DNA of 64,000 nt. It comes from DASZJY01 sp036260255 (GTDB taxonomy: Bacteria > Actinomycetota > Acidimicrobiia > Acidimicrobiales > AC-14). The position numbers and the translations under genes were made by a program. The stretch is from the NCBI GenBank assembly GCA_036260255.1, contig DATAAF010000097.1, positions 18,828 to 82,827 of the forward strand. The letters run 5' to 3'. Below are positions 37,233-45,588 of this stretch, piece after piece (position 1 is the stretch's first letter; every line of letters begins with the position of its first letter). The notes under the pieces were generated by a model. The model was not told the origin of the DNA. It ran no database searches and saw only the letters and a program-made list of their open reading frames with translations.

Positions 37233-38772
37233 CGGAGCCAAGGTCCGAACGGTCGCCGACGTCATGACGACCGACGTGCTCACGGCGAGCCCCTCCGACA
37301 CCGTCGCCGACGCGTGCCGGCGCATGCTCGAGCGGGGCGTCGGCTCGATCGTCGTGACCGAGGAAAGGCGCGCCGTCGGCATCCTGACCGAGCGCGACCT
37401 GGTGCGGATCTCCGCCGAACAGACGGATCTCTCGTCCGCCACCGTCGCCCAATGGATGACGCCGGACCCCGACACCGTCCCGCCCGACGTCGAGGTGAAC
37501 CAGGCCTACGCCAGCCTGCGCCAGCACGGCTACCGCCACTTCCCGGTGTGCGAGCACGGCGAGCTCGTCGGCATCGTCTCCATGCGCGACATGCTCAAGC
37601 TGGCGCCCATCCTTCGCGTCGAGGACCCCGCCCTGCCGGAGGCCCGCCGAGGCCTCGAGGGCGTCGTGGTGGCGGAGACGTCCGTGGGCGACGTCCGCGG
37701 CCAGGAGGGCTTCTACCACTACCGCCAGTACAACGCCGTCGAGCTGGCCGAGAAGCGCACCATGGAGGACGTCTGGCACCTCCTCTACGAGGGCCACCTC
37801 CCCGACCGGGCCGAGCGCGAGCGGTTCATCGACGAGATCCGTCCCCTGCGGGAGATCCCGCCCGTGGTCAAGGAGCTGCTGCCCGCCGTCGCCACTGCCG
37901 GCGAGCACTTCGTCCCCCTCGACGCCATGCGCACCGCCTACTCGCTCCTGGCCACGGCCGAGGACTTCAAGTCGTGGATGGACATCGACAAGGCCGAGCT
38001 GCGCGCCAACGCCATGCGCACCAGCGCGGTGATGCCCACCCTGATCATGGCCCTGTACCGGCTGAACCAGGGCCTCGAGCCCATCGACCCCCACCCTGAC
38101 CTGCCCTACGCCGCCAACTACCTGTACATGCTCAAGGGGGAGATCCCGCCGCCCGAGCACGCCCGGGCCATCGAGCAGTACCTGATCTCGACCACCGACC
38201 ACGGCTTCAACTCGTCGACCTTCACCGCCCGGGTGATCACCTCCACCGGCGCCGACCTCGGGTCGGCGGTGGTCGGCGCGATCGGCGCCCTCTCCGGCCC
38301 GCTCCACGGCGGCGCCCCCAGCCGGGCCCTCGACATGCTCGACGCCATCGGCACGCCCGACAAGGCCGACGCGTGGATCCGCGAGCAGGTCAACGCGGGC
38401 AAGAAGATCATGGGTTTCGGGCACCGCATCTACAAGACCGACGACCCCCGCTCGGTGATGCTGCGGGGGGTGGCCGAGCGCCTCGGCGGCGCCAAGACCG
38501 ATTTCGCCAAGCAGGTCGAGAAGACGGTCGTCGAGGTGCTGGCCGAGCTCAAGCCCGGACGGCAGCTCTACGCCAACGTCGAGTTCTACGCCGGCGTGGT
38601 CATGGACGAGGTGGGCATCCCCCGGACGTTGTTCACGCCCACCTTCACCTCGAGCCGGGTCATCGGCTGGACCACCCACGTGCTCGAGCAGGCCGCCGAC
38701 AACCGCCTCATCCGGCCGAGCGCCCACTACGACGGCCCGCCGCCCCCCGAGCCCGTCCCCGAGCTGGTTTGA
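37225..38772 (+). CDS. CBS-domain pair fused to citrate synthase
   Basis: A 515-residue fusion. Residues 10-125 are two CBS domains (ADVMTTDVLTASPSDTVADA, GILTERDL; AQWMTPDPDTVPPDVEVNQA, GIVSMRDM) that usually bind adenine nucleotides. Residues ~145-510 are a type II citrate/2-methylcitrate synthase with active-site His 326 (HGFNSSTF), His 361 (GPLHGG) and His 400 (GFGHR). The place of the catalytic Asp in NVDFY reads NVEFYAG (Glu 453). The likely reaction is acetyl-CoA plus oxaloacetate to citrate, with nucleotide control through the CBS pair (inference). GTG start, overlapping the MFS gene. Confidence 0.92.
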   Translation: MPDGAKVRTVADVMTTDVLTASPSDTVADACRRMLERGVGSIVVTEERRAVGILTERDLVRISAEQTDLSSATVAQWMTPDPDTVPPDVEVNQAYASLRQHGYRHFPVCEHGELVGIVSMRDMLKLAPILRVEDPALPEARRGLEGVVVAETSVGDVRGQEGFYHYRQYNAVELAEKRTMEDVWHLLYEGHLPDRAERERFIDEIRPLREIPPVVKELLPAVATAGEHFVPLDAMRTAYSLLATAEDFKSWMDIDKAELRANAMRTSAVMPTLIMALYRLNQGLEPIDPHPDLPYAANYLYMLKGEIPPPEHARAIEQYLISTTDHGFNSSTFTARVITSTGADLGSAVVGAIGALSGPLHGGAPSRALDMLDAIGTPDKADAWIREQVNAGKKIMGFGHRIYKTDDPRSVMLRGVAERLGGAKTDFAKQVEKTVVEVLAELKPGRQLYANVEFYAGVVMDEVGIPRTLFTPTFTSSRVIGWTTHVLEQAADNRLIRPSAHYDGPPPPEPVPELV

Positions 38773-39257
38773 CCGTCGGTCCGCACCGAAGCGAGACGGC
38801 GGAGGCGCCGCTCGACGTCACCGTCGAGGAGGCCACCGAGGTCACCGACGAGCTGCGGACGGCGATGCAGCGGCTCGTGCCGCAGCTGTCGCGCTCCGCC
38901 TCGGTTCCCGACGAGCGGGAGCTCATCGAGATCGTCGCCTCACCCGCCTCCATCCTGCTGGTGGCGCGCAACGGCGAGGGCGCCATCGTGGGCTCGCTGA
39001 CGCTGGTCGTGTTCCGCATCCCGACGGGCGTGCGGGCGTGGATCGAAGACGTGGTCGTGGACGAGACGGCCCGGAAGCGAGGCGTGGGCGAGGCCCTCAA
39101 CCGGGAGGCCCTCCGCCGGGCCACCGCCGCCGGTGCCCGCACCGTCGACCTGACCTCCCGGCCGTCGCGTGAGGCGGCCAACCGCTTGTACCGCCGGCTC
39201 GGGTTCGTGGAGAGGGAGACCAACGTGTACCGCTGGAGCGGCCCCCGGACCTCCTAA
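38769..39257 (+). CDS. GNAT-family acetyltransferase
   Basis: A 162-residue GNAT protein. VFRIPTGVRAWIEDVVVDETARKRGVGEALN (split: WIEDVVVDETARKRGVG) gives the coenzyme A loop R-K-R-G-V-G, and AANRLYRRLGFVERETNVY is motif B. The substrate is unknown. The only in-frame start near the domain is TTG at 38769, overlapping the stop of the citrate synthase gene (TTTGA), so it is the third gene of that operon. A start further inside is possible but no ATG/GTG is suitably placed. Confidence 0.82.
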   Translation: MTVGPHRSETAEAPLDVTVEEATEVTDELRTAMQRLVPQLSRSASVPDERELIEIVASPASILLVARNGEGAIVGSLTLVVFRIPTGVRAWIEDVVVDETARKRGVGEALNREALRRATAAGARTVDLTSRPSREAANRLYRRLGFVERETNVYRWSGPRTS

Positions 39258-39293
39258 GCGGGGTCCGGAGCGCGCCTGCGGCGCACCTGACGA

Positions 39294-39503
39294 TCAGGCG
39301 GCCGACCGGTACGGCCGTCCCTCCCACACGTCGACGACGCTGTCGACGGGGATGAAGACGTCCTCCCCGTTGGCGAAGACCCACACGCTGCGCTTGCCCG
39401 CCGAGACCAAGGCGACATCGTCGAGCCGAGAACCGTCGGCCAGGGCCAGGTGCACGAGCTGTCCCTCGAGGTCTCGCAAACCCCTCCGCTGCTCTCTGGT
39501 CAT
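39294..39503 (-). CDS. small beta-barrel-like hypothetical protein (69 aa)
   Basis: A 69-residue protein: MTREQRRGLRDLEGQLVHLALADGSRLDD, then VALVSAGKRSVWVFANGEDVFI and VDSVVDVWEGRPYRSAA (each piece shorter in sequence). The strand pattern suggests an Sm-like or PRC-like small beta barrel. GAGAGGA lies 12 bases upstream of the ATG. Function unknown. Convergent with the acetyltransferase gene and divergent from the secreted protein gene. Confidence 0.65.
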   Translation of the reverse strand: MTREQRRGLRDLEGQLVHLALADGSRLDDVALVSAGKRSVWVFANGEDVFIPVDSVVDVWEGRPYRSAA

Positions 39504-39624
39504 GGCCGGTGGTTCCTCTCGTGACACGGGTCGTTGCAATACAGATCTCGGCACCCGCAAGGTGATACAGGAGGGGTTTCCGGGGTAGGGCTGTGGTGCC
39601 GTTTCCACCCCCGAAAGGTGTCCT

Positions 39625-40299
39625 GTGAAGAAGCCGCTCTGCGTCCTCGCCCTCGCTCTCGTCGCGCCGCTCGTGGTGTCGGCGCCTGTCGGCGCGCAGC
39701 AACGTGGCGGAGCGGCGGCGCGCGGCACGATCACGATGAGCGTCCATACGCACAGCTCGGAGTTCGGTGGGCCCAGCGGGCCGGGCACCCTGTTCGAGAC
39801 CACGCCCGTGCCGTTCCCGCCGGCGCGGGGGGACTTCAGCTACTCCTCGATCCCCTGCGAGCGACCGGCGCCCTTCAACGACACCGCCCTGGTCTTCGAG
39901 CCCGGTTACCCCGGCGTGCCGTCGCCGGCCGCCGTCCGGCACTTCATCGAGGGCACCCTGACCCCGACGGGCCGGTCCGCCGGCCAGGGGATCGTGAGGG
40001 GCACGATCACCAGCATCCTCTGCCAGGACCGGGTCCAGCAGCCCGACCGGATGTTCTTCGCGTTCAACGGGCGCTACCGGCTGGCGTCGGACAACCAGAT
40101 CGTCGTCACCGGCACGTTCCGGCTCGTGGGGGGTGAGGGACGGTTCGCCGACATGAGAGGCGCGGGGTCGCTCGCCGGCGAGATCACCTGCCTCCCACCG
40201 ATCCTCCAGCGCGAGGGGGCGGCGAACTGCGCAGAGCTGGGCGCGTTCTCCGACGCCGTCCTCCGACTGGCGGGGAGCTTCGTCGACCCGACCGTTTGA
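39625..40299 (+). CDS. secreted hypothetical protein
   Basis: A 224-residue exported protein. The signal peptide VKKPLCVLALALVAPLVVSAPVGAQ has an A-x-A-like cleavage site (VGAQ). The mature protein is beta-rich: ARGTITMSVHTHSSEFG, GIVRGTITSILCQDR and NQIVVTGTFRLVGGEGRFADMRGAG. The last is like the T-G-x-F-x-L-x-G-G-T-G-R-F pattern of allene-oxide-cyclase-like or lipocalin-like barrels. Four mature Cys may form two disulphides. GTG start with GAAAGGTG upstream. Confidence 0.75.
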   Translation: MKKPLCVLALALVAPLVVSAPVGAQQRGGAAARGTITMSVHTHSSEFGGPSGPGTLFETTPVPFPPARGDFSYSSIPCERPAPFNDTALVFEPGYPGVPSPAAVRHFIEGTLTPTGRSAGQGIVRGTITSILCQDRVQQPDRMFFAFNGRYRLASDNQIVVTGTFRLVGGEGRFADMRGAGSLAGEITCLPPILQREGAANCAELGAFSDAVLRLAGSFVDPTV

Positions 40300-40415
40300 C
40301 ACCGCCGGACTTGGGCTCCGGCCCGAGGACAGGGGCGGCGACCGTGCCCGCGGTCCGCTGAGTGAGCGCACGCACTAGAGTCGAAAGACATCTACCGCCG
40401 ACGAGAGGGGTGTCG

Positions 40416-40715
40416 ATGGCCACCTACATCATGCTGATGAAGTTCATCAATCCAGGGGTCGACTCGATCAAGAACGCCCATGTGGGCCGCCAGCAGGGGA
40501 AGAAGGCGGCCAAGGCCCTCGGCATCACGTGGAAGCAGCAGTACCTCGTCATGGGGGAGTACGACGTCATCACCGTGCTCGAGGCTCCCGACGACGAGAC
40601 GGTCGCCAAGTTCGCCCTCATGGGGATGACCGGCAGCTTGTCCATCACAACCCTTCGGGCCTTCACCGAGAACGAGGCGGACAAGCTCATCAAGAGCCTG
40701 GACGTCCCCCAGTAG
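40416..40715 (+). CDS. GYD-domain protein
   Basis: A 99-residue GYD-domain protein, a dimeric alpha/beta-barrel-like ferredoxin-type fold: MATYIMLMKFINPGVDSIK at the start, YLVMGEYDVITVLEAPDDE (the G-x-Y-D motif that names the family) and TGSLSITTLRAFTENEADKL. Usual full length. The function is unknown. GAGAGGGG precedes the ATG. Codon GC is somewhat lower than in neighbours. Confidence 0.85.
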   Translation: MATYIMLMKFINPGVDSIKNAHVGRQQGKKAAKALGITWKQQYLVMGEYDVITVLEAPDDETVAKFALMGMTGSLSITTLRAFTENEADKLIKSLDVPQ

Positions 40716-40752
40716 GGCGGCGTCATCTCAGACGCTCCTCAGCAGGAACTCC

Positions 40753-40985
40753 TCACCTCTGACGCCAGGACGTCGGGAGCGTGAACATGGGCCCGTGGCC
40801 CTGGCCGGGCAGGGCCCGTGTGCGGCCGTCCGGAAGGGCGGCGACGATGCGGTCGGCCGCCTACCTCACTCCGGGCCGCTGTCCTCGCCCACCAGGCAGA
40901 GGGTCGGCGCGGTAGGCCGGCGCGGGCGGCGGGGTCGAAGCGGTAGCGCTCACCGCCCGCAGCGGCACTCCGGACGCTACGCGGC
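40753..40985 (-). pseudogene. C-terminal remnant of an alpha/beta hydrolase
   Basis: The minus strand reads ADRIVAALPDGRTRALPGQGHGPMF followed by a stop at 40753 (pieces: ADRIVAALPDG, RALPGQGHG), the C-terminal strand and catalytic-His loop of an alpha/beta hydrolase. Just upstream, LCLVGEDSGPE is in the same frame but interrupted by an in-frame stop. YRFDPAA before that is in another frame. No N-terminal half is present. The rest of the 40716-41047 interval shows nothing else. Confidence 0.5.
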
Positions 40986-41047
40986 CGTCCGGTCGTGGTG
41001 AGGCGGGGTGGCCTAGGCTCGGTGGTCGTCGGCGCGAGAAGGGGGCG

Positions 41048-41563
41048 GTGCAGATCAGCTGGAACGACGAACCTCGGAGCTCTCCGGGCGACGGCCCCCA
41101 GCAGCCGGCCGCCGGCGGGACGGCCGGCCCGGGTGGCCCGGGTGGCCCGGGTGGCCCCGGTGGCTACCCACCCCCTCCACCACCGCCGCCCCCGGGTGCC
41201 CAGCCGGGGTACTACGGGCAGCCGCAGTGGGGGTACGGTCCGCCGCCCAGGCGGGGCACGAACGGCCTGGCCATCGCCTCCCTCGTCTGCGGGATCGTGT
41301 GGATCTACGGGATCACGAGCGTCCTGGCCATCATCTTCGGGCTGGTTGCCCGCCGCCAGATCAAGGAGCGCAACGAGACCGGTGACGGCATGGCCATCGC
41401 AGGCATCGTCCTCGGGATCCTCGGCGTGATCGGCGCCATCATCGTCGTGATCATCATCGCCACCGTCGTCGACGACATCGAGGACTACGAGGACTTCCAG
41501 GACTTCAACATGATCCGCGCCGCCGCTCTCTACGTGAAAGGTTCCCTGGTCGGTCTCCTCTGA
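41048..41563 (+). CDS. DUF4190-like membrane protein with Gly/Pro-rich N terminus
   Basis: A 171-residue protein. Residues 1-75 are disordered (GGPGGPGG, run of prolines, YYGQPQWGYG). The membrane domain has two helices, LAIASLVCGIVWIYGITSVLAIIFGLVA and MAIAGIVLGILGVIGAIIVVIII, linked by ARRQIKERNETGDG (segments quoted separately in sequence). This is the DUF4190 hairpin, whose function is unknown. GTG start. It precedes the sigma-fusion gene by 39 bases and may be co-transcribed. Confidence 0.8.
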   Translation: MQISWNDEPRSSPGDGPQQPAAGGTAGPGGPGGPGGPGGYPPPPPPPPPGAQPGYYGQPQWGYGPPPRRGTNGLAIASLVCGIVWIYGITSVLAIIFGLVARRQIKERNETGDGMAIAGIVLGILGVIGAIIVVIIIATVVDDIEDYEDFQDFNMIRAAALYVKGSLVGLL

Positions 41564-41602
41564 CCCGGCGGCGTCCCCCACCGGGCGTACAGTGGTCGGC
41601 CC

Positions 41603-43159
41603 ATGAACGACGCCGGGCTGGTCGTCGAGGCCCGAGCGGGCAACCTCAAGGCGTTCGGCGCCCTCTACGACCGCCACGCCGGCGGGGTCCACGACTTCCT
41701 GCGCTCGGTGACGGCCGACGACTCGATCGCCCACGACCTCCTCCACGACACCTTCGTCGTCGCCGGCTCCCGCCTGCTGCAGCTTCCCCAGCCGGCCAAG
41801 GTCCGGCCGTGGCTCTACGCCATAGCCCGCCACCAGGCGTTGGACAGGCTCGGCCGTCGCGGCGGGAAAAGGCGGCGGTGGCGGAGGAAGAAGGCGGGCG
41901 ACGCGCGCCGGCCCGCGCCGGTCGCGCCGGCGGGCGAGCGAGGGCAGGTCGCCCGGGCCATCCAGGAGGTGCTGAGCCCCAAGGAGCGCGTGGTCCTCGA
42001 CCTGAACCTCCGCCAGGGCCTGGAGGGCAAGGAACTGGCCGAAGCGTTGGGCGTCAACGAACGCCAGGCCTCGGCCATGGTCCGCCGCCTGCGACAGCGA
42101 GCGGAGCAGGAGGTGGGCCTGCGGGTGGTGGCGCGTACGGGCCGCCAGGAGTGCCCGGGGCTGGCCAAGCTCGTCGGGGGCGACGGGCGGCTCCGGCGGC
42201 GGGCGCAGAAGCGGGTGCGCCGGCACGTGGCGTTCTGCTCCACGTGTCGCGAGCGCCGCCGGCGCCTGGCCACGCCCCTCGCCCTCCTGTCCGCCCTTCC
42301 GCCGGTGGCGCCTCCGGGCTACGTCCGCGAGCTGGTCCTCGAGCACGTGCAGCTGGGCGGACACCGGGGCCGCGCCTGGCGGGCATCACGCGGCGGGTTC
42401 CCCCCGCCGATGGTGCGGCCCCGGCAGCGGCGTGTGGGGGCCGGCGCGGCCGCCGCCGCGGTTGTGGCAGTGGTGGTGGTCGCCGTGCTCCTCGTGCGGG
42501 GGGACGGTGACGACACCCGGCAGGTGGCCACCGAGGGCACCCCGCCCGTCGACTTCCCGGTGTCGCCGGACGAGCTCCCTCCGCTGATCGACGACCCCTC
42601 CGCCGAGTTGCCGCCGGGCGTCGGGGCGGGCGACCTCGGCGACCTCGGCTTGGGGGACGTCGGCGGCGCCGGGGGGCGCGCCGGGGCCGCCCCCAGGGGC
42701 GGCGGGGGACGGGGAGCGGGCGGAGGGGGCGGCGGCGGAGGGGGTGGCGGCGGTGACGGCGGCGGCGGGGGCGGCGGCGGAGGGGCCGACGGCGGGGGGG
42801 CCGACACCGGCCAGCCGTCGCTCGGGGTGGTGAGCGTCCATCCCCCACTGATCGTGGAGGACGACGGCGCCGGCGGCTGCGCCCGGGCCGCCCGTGCGAT
42901 CACCACGCGGGTCACGGCCACACCTTCGGACCCGGGCCGCGTGCGGTCCATGACCGTAAGCTGGGGCGGTCCCCGCGCCGGCTCGAGCGACATGGCGCCG
43001 AACGGCGAGGGCGGTTACGACGCGGTGATCGGCCCGTTCGACCGGGCTGCGGTCGGTCCCGGTGGGGCGGTGGACGTCAGCGTGACCGTCAAGAGCGTCG
43101 ACGACGGCGGCCGGTCGGCCGAGCACACCACCTCGTTCACCCTCCGCAGCTGCGATTAG
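41603..43159 (+). CDS. ECF-type sigma factor fused to zinc-finger, TM helix and ectodomain
   Basis: A 518-residue multidomain protein. Residues 1-85 are sigma region 2 (GNLKAFGALYDRHAGGVHDF, HDLLHDTFVVA) and ~115-165 region 4 (LSPKERVVLDLNLRQGLEG, VNERQASAMVRRLR). A ZAS-like zinc motif H208-x3-C212-x2-C215 follows, as in anti-sigma factors. One membrane helix lies at ~279-299 and then a Gly-rich linker and a C-terminal beta domain outside (SLGVVSVHPPLIVEDDG). Sigma factor and anti-sigma-like parts are thus on one chain, implying membrane tethering and release by signal (inference). ATG start. Confidence 0.82.
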   Translation: MNDAGLVVEARAGNLKAFGALYDRHAGGVHDFLRSVTADDSIAHDLLHDTFVVAGSRLLQLPQPAKVRPWLYAIARHQALDRLGRRGGKRRRWRRKKAGDARRPAPVAPAGERGQVARAIQEVLSPKERVVLDLNLRQGLEGKELAEALGVNERQASAMVRRLRQRAEQEVGLRVVARTGRQECPGLAKLVGGDGRLRRRAQKRVRRHVAFCSTCRERRRRLATPLALLSALPPVAPPGYVRELVLEHVQLGGHRGRAWRASRGGFPPPMVRPRQRRVGAGAAAAAVVAVVVVAVLLVRGDGDDTRQVATEGTPPVDFPVSPDELPPLIDDPSAELPPGVGAGDLGDLGLGDVGGAGGRAGAAPRGGGGRGAGGGGGGGGGGGGDGGGGGGGGGADGGGADTGQPSLGVVSVHPPLIVEDDGAGGCARAARAITTRVTATPSDPGRVRSMTVSWGGPRAGSSDMAPNGEGGYDAVIGPFDRAAVGPGGAVDVSVTVKSVDDGGRSAEHTTSFTLRSCD

Positions 43160-43257
43160 TTGACTGCTGTTCTCTCGCGCTGCCCCGCGACCGAGCTCGC
43201 GAGGTCGCACCTCAGCGCTTCGGGGCGCAGGCCCGACCGAAGTAGACCAGCAGCCAT

Positions 43258-44493
43258 CTAGCGCGACACCAGGCGGAAGAGCCCGGTCGTCGTCAGCGCG
43301 TACAGCTCGCCCGACGCGTCCTCGCCGAACGACTGGATGAGCGCCCTCTGGCCGATGTCGAGCTCGCGGTCGGCCGTCACCCGCCCCCCCTGCTGGGTCA
43401 GCGCCCACACCTGGCCGGAGCAGTAGTCGGCGAAGAGGTAGGCGCCCCGGAGAGCGGGGATGGCCCCGCCCCGGTACACGTACCCGCCGATCACCGTGCA
43501 CCGCCCGCCGCCGTGGTCGTACTCGAAGATGGGCAGGATGGCGCCCGGCGGGTTGTCCCCCTTCAGCGGGTGGCGGCTGTCCATGAGGCTCCAGCCGAAG
43601 TTGGCGCCGGCGGGGCTGCCGGCGGGCACGAAATCGATCTCCTCCCAGCGGTTCTGGCCCACGTCGGCGATCCAGAGGTCTCTCGACTCGCGGTCCCACG
43701 TGAAGCGCCAGGGGTTGCGCAGGCCGTAGGCGAAGATCTCCGGGCGGGCCCCCGACCGCCCGACGAAGGGGTTGTCGGGGGGGACGGTGTAGGGCGCCCC
43801 GCCCGAGGGGGCCGGGTCGATGCGCAGGATCTTCCCGAGCAGCGTGCCCAGGTTCTGGCCGTTGTTGTTCGGGTCACGCTGGCTGCCGCCGTCGCCCAGC
43901 CCGATGTAGAGCTTGCCGTCGGGGCCGAAGGCGACCTCGCCCCCGTTGTGGTTGGCGAAGGGCTGGTCGACGAACAAGAGCTGCCGGCGGGACCCCAGGT
44001 CGGCCCGGCCCCCCGCGAAGGCGTACTCGACGACGCGGGTGTCGCCGGCGGTGTCGGTGTAGTTCACGTAGAGCTTCCCGCCGTCGGGCGAGAAGGTGAG
44101 GCCGAGCAGGCCCTGCTCGCTCCCGTTGGACACCTGCCCCGAGAGGTCGAGCACCGCCCCGGCGGCGAGCGACGGCTGGCCTCCGCCCTGGCCCCGCAGG
44201 ACCTGGCGGACCCGGCCGGACTTCTCGGCCACGTAGATGGCGTCGTCGCCCGGGCGCACGGCCATGGCCGTGGGCCGCTCGGGGCGGGCGACCTCCTGCA
44301 GGCGGACGGCCACCGCCCCGAGGTCGGGCCGGGCGGCCGGCGCCGCCGTCGTCCCCGTCGGGCCGGTCGCCGGGGGGGCGGCGGTCGTCGTCGGCGGAGG
44401 CGCCGCCACACCGCCGTCGCCGCCACCGTCGCCGCCGCACCCGGCCGCCAGCGCCAGGACGGCGGCCACCAGCACGCGCAGGGGGCGGGTCAC
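43258..44493 (-). CDS. PQQ-dependent sugar dehydrogenase-like lipoprotein
   Basis: A 411-residue exported beta-propeller of the soluble glucose dehydrogenase/HHIP family. The signal VTRPLRVLVAAVLALAAGC carries a lipobox (AAGC). Family blocks: GEVAFGPDGKLYIGLGDGG, GKILRIDPAPSGG, IFAYGLRNPWRFTWDRES, IADVGQNRWEEIDFV and FADYCSGQVW. Probably oxidises a sugar outside the membrane with PQQ, though the substrate is unknown. Last gene of a four-gene operon; its GTG overlaps the preceding stop (GTGA). Confidence 0.88.
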   Translation of the reverse strand: MTRPLRVLVAAVLALAAGCGGDGGGDGGVAAPPPTTTAAPPATGPTGTTAAPAARPDLGAVAVRLQEVARPERPTAMAVRPGDDAIYVAEKSGRVRQVLRGQGGGQPSLAAGAVLDLSGQVSNGSEQGLLGLTFSPDGGKLYVNYTDTAGDTRVVEYAFAGGRADLGSRRQLLFVDQPFANHNGGEVAFGPDGKLYIGLGDGGSQRDPNNNGQNLGTLLGKILRIDPAPSGGAPYTVPPDNPFVGRSGARPEIFAYGLRNPWRFTWDRESRDLWIADVGQNRWEEIDFVPAGSPAGANFGWSLMDSRHPLKGDNPPGAILPIFEYDHGGGRCTVIGGYVYRGGAIPALRGAYLFADYCSGQVWALTQQGGRVTADRELDIGQRALIQSFGEDASGELYALTTTGLFRLVSR

Positions 44494-45587
44494 CCGCCCA
44501 TGGTCTCGCGCCCCTCCGCGCATTGGGTCAGCAAGGTCGCCTGTTTCGGCCAACTTTCCGGTGCCGGAACGGCCAGGGGCTCGAGGCTCTCGCCGCGGAA
44601 CAGCGCGGCGGCCGCACCGGTGCCGCCGAGAGCGTCGGTGGCCAGCACCACCGCGGCGGCCGTGTAGGACGTTCGCTCGCCCCCCGGGAAGTGCACCCGC
44701 TCGGGGTGCACCATCCCGGTGAAGTAGCTGCCGTCGGGGTGGCGCAGGAGCCGGGTGGACGCCAGGAGGCGCGCCGCCCACTCGTCCTCGCCGGCGGCCA
44801 GGTGGGCGACGGCGCACTCGGCCGTCTCCGCCGCCGTCACCCACGGACGGTCGGACACGCACCGCGCCCCCAGGTCGTCCATCACGAAGCGAGCCCGCCC
44901 GGTGCCCAGCCGGCGGCGGGCCGCCTCGCCGGTAACCACTCCGCACAGCACCGGGTAGTACCAGTCCATCGCCCAGCGGTCCTTGGGCAGGAAGGCGCCG
45001 GGCCGGTGGGCGATGGCCGAGGCCAGGCACGAGGCGGCGAGCTCCCAGTCGGGTCGCTCCTGGCCGAGGCAGCCGGCGGCGGCCAGCGCGCAGCGCAGGC
45101 TCCACAGCGTGCTCGACGACGCGGTGAGGAGGGCGAAGGGCCACGGCCGGCCGTCGGCGTGGCGGGCCCAGATGACCTCGCCGCCGGGGGCCTGCAGGGC
45201 GAGGACGAACCCGACCGCCCGCTCCACCACCGGCCAGAGCTCCTCGAGGAAGCCGGTGTCGCCCGTGGACAGGAAGTGGTGCCAGGTCCCGGTGGCGACG
45301 TAGGCGGTGACGTTGGCGTCGAGGGTCGCCTCCTTCACCCGGGCCCCGGCCAGGTAGTACTGGTGCCACGCCCCGTCGGGCCGCTGGGTGCGGGCCAACC
45401 ACCGGTACGCCGCCTCCGCCTCTCGTCGGCGGCCGCCGACGTCGAGGGCCATGGCCGCCTCCACGTGGTTCCACGCGTCGGCGTGGCGGCCTGGGGACCA
45501 CGGGATCATCCCGTCGGCCTCCTGCATGGCGGCGATGGTGTCCACCGTCGCCCCCAGCTCGGCGCGGGTGAGCAGCCCGGCGCCCAC
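44490..45587 (-). CDS. alpha/alpha-toroid (prenyltransferase/six-hairpin-like) protein
   Basis: A 365-residue helical-repeat protein: IAAMQEADGMIPWSPGRHADAW, NHVEAAMALDVGG, LARTQRPDGAWHQYYL and DRPWVTAAETAECAVAHL. The repeated Q-x-x-D-G-x-W-like motifs define an alpha/alpha toroid as in six-hairpin glycosidases and prenyltransferase-like proteins. A glycoside-processing role fits the surrounding glycosyltransferase genes but is inference. GTG at 45587 follows the upstream stop by one base; a GTG at 45602 is an alternative. Confidence 0.72.
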   Translation of the reverse strand: MGAGLLTRAELGATVDTIAAMQEADGMIPWSPGRHADAWNHVEAAMALDVGGRRREAEAAYRWLARTQRPDGAWHQYYLAGARVKEATLDANVTAYVATGTWHHFLSTGDTGFLEELWPVVERAVGFVLALQAPGGEVIWARHADGRPWPFALLTASSSTLWSLRCALAAAGCLGQERPDWELAASCLASAIAHRPGAFLPKDRWAMDWYYPVLCGVVTGEAARRRLGTGRARFVMDDLGARCVSDRPWVTAAETAECAVAHLAAGEDEWAARLLASTRLLRHPDGSYFTGMVHPERVHFPGGERTSYTAAAVVLATDALGGTGAAAALFRGESLEPLAVPAPESWPKQATLLTQCAEGRETMGG

Positions 45588-45588
45588 C

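Noticed and set aside
42700..42800. Glycine-codon-rich tract as a DNA repeat element
   Set aside because: It encodes the Gly-rich linker of the sigma fusion protein; no defined repeat unit apart from GGC codons.
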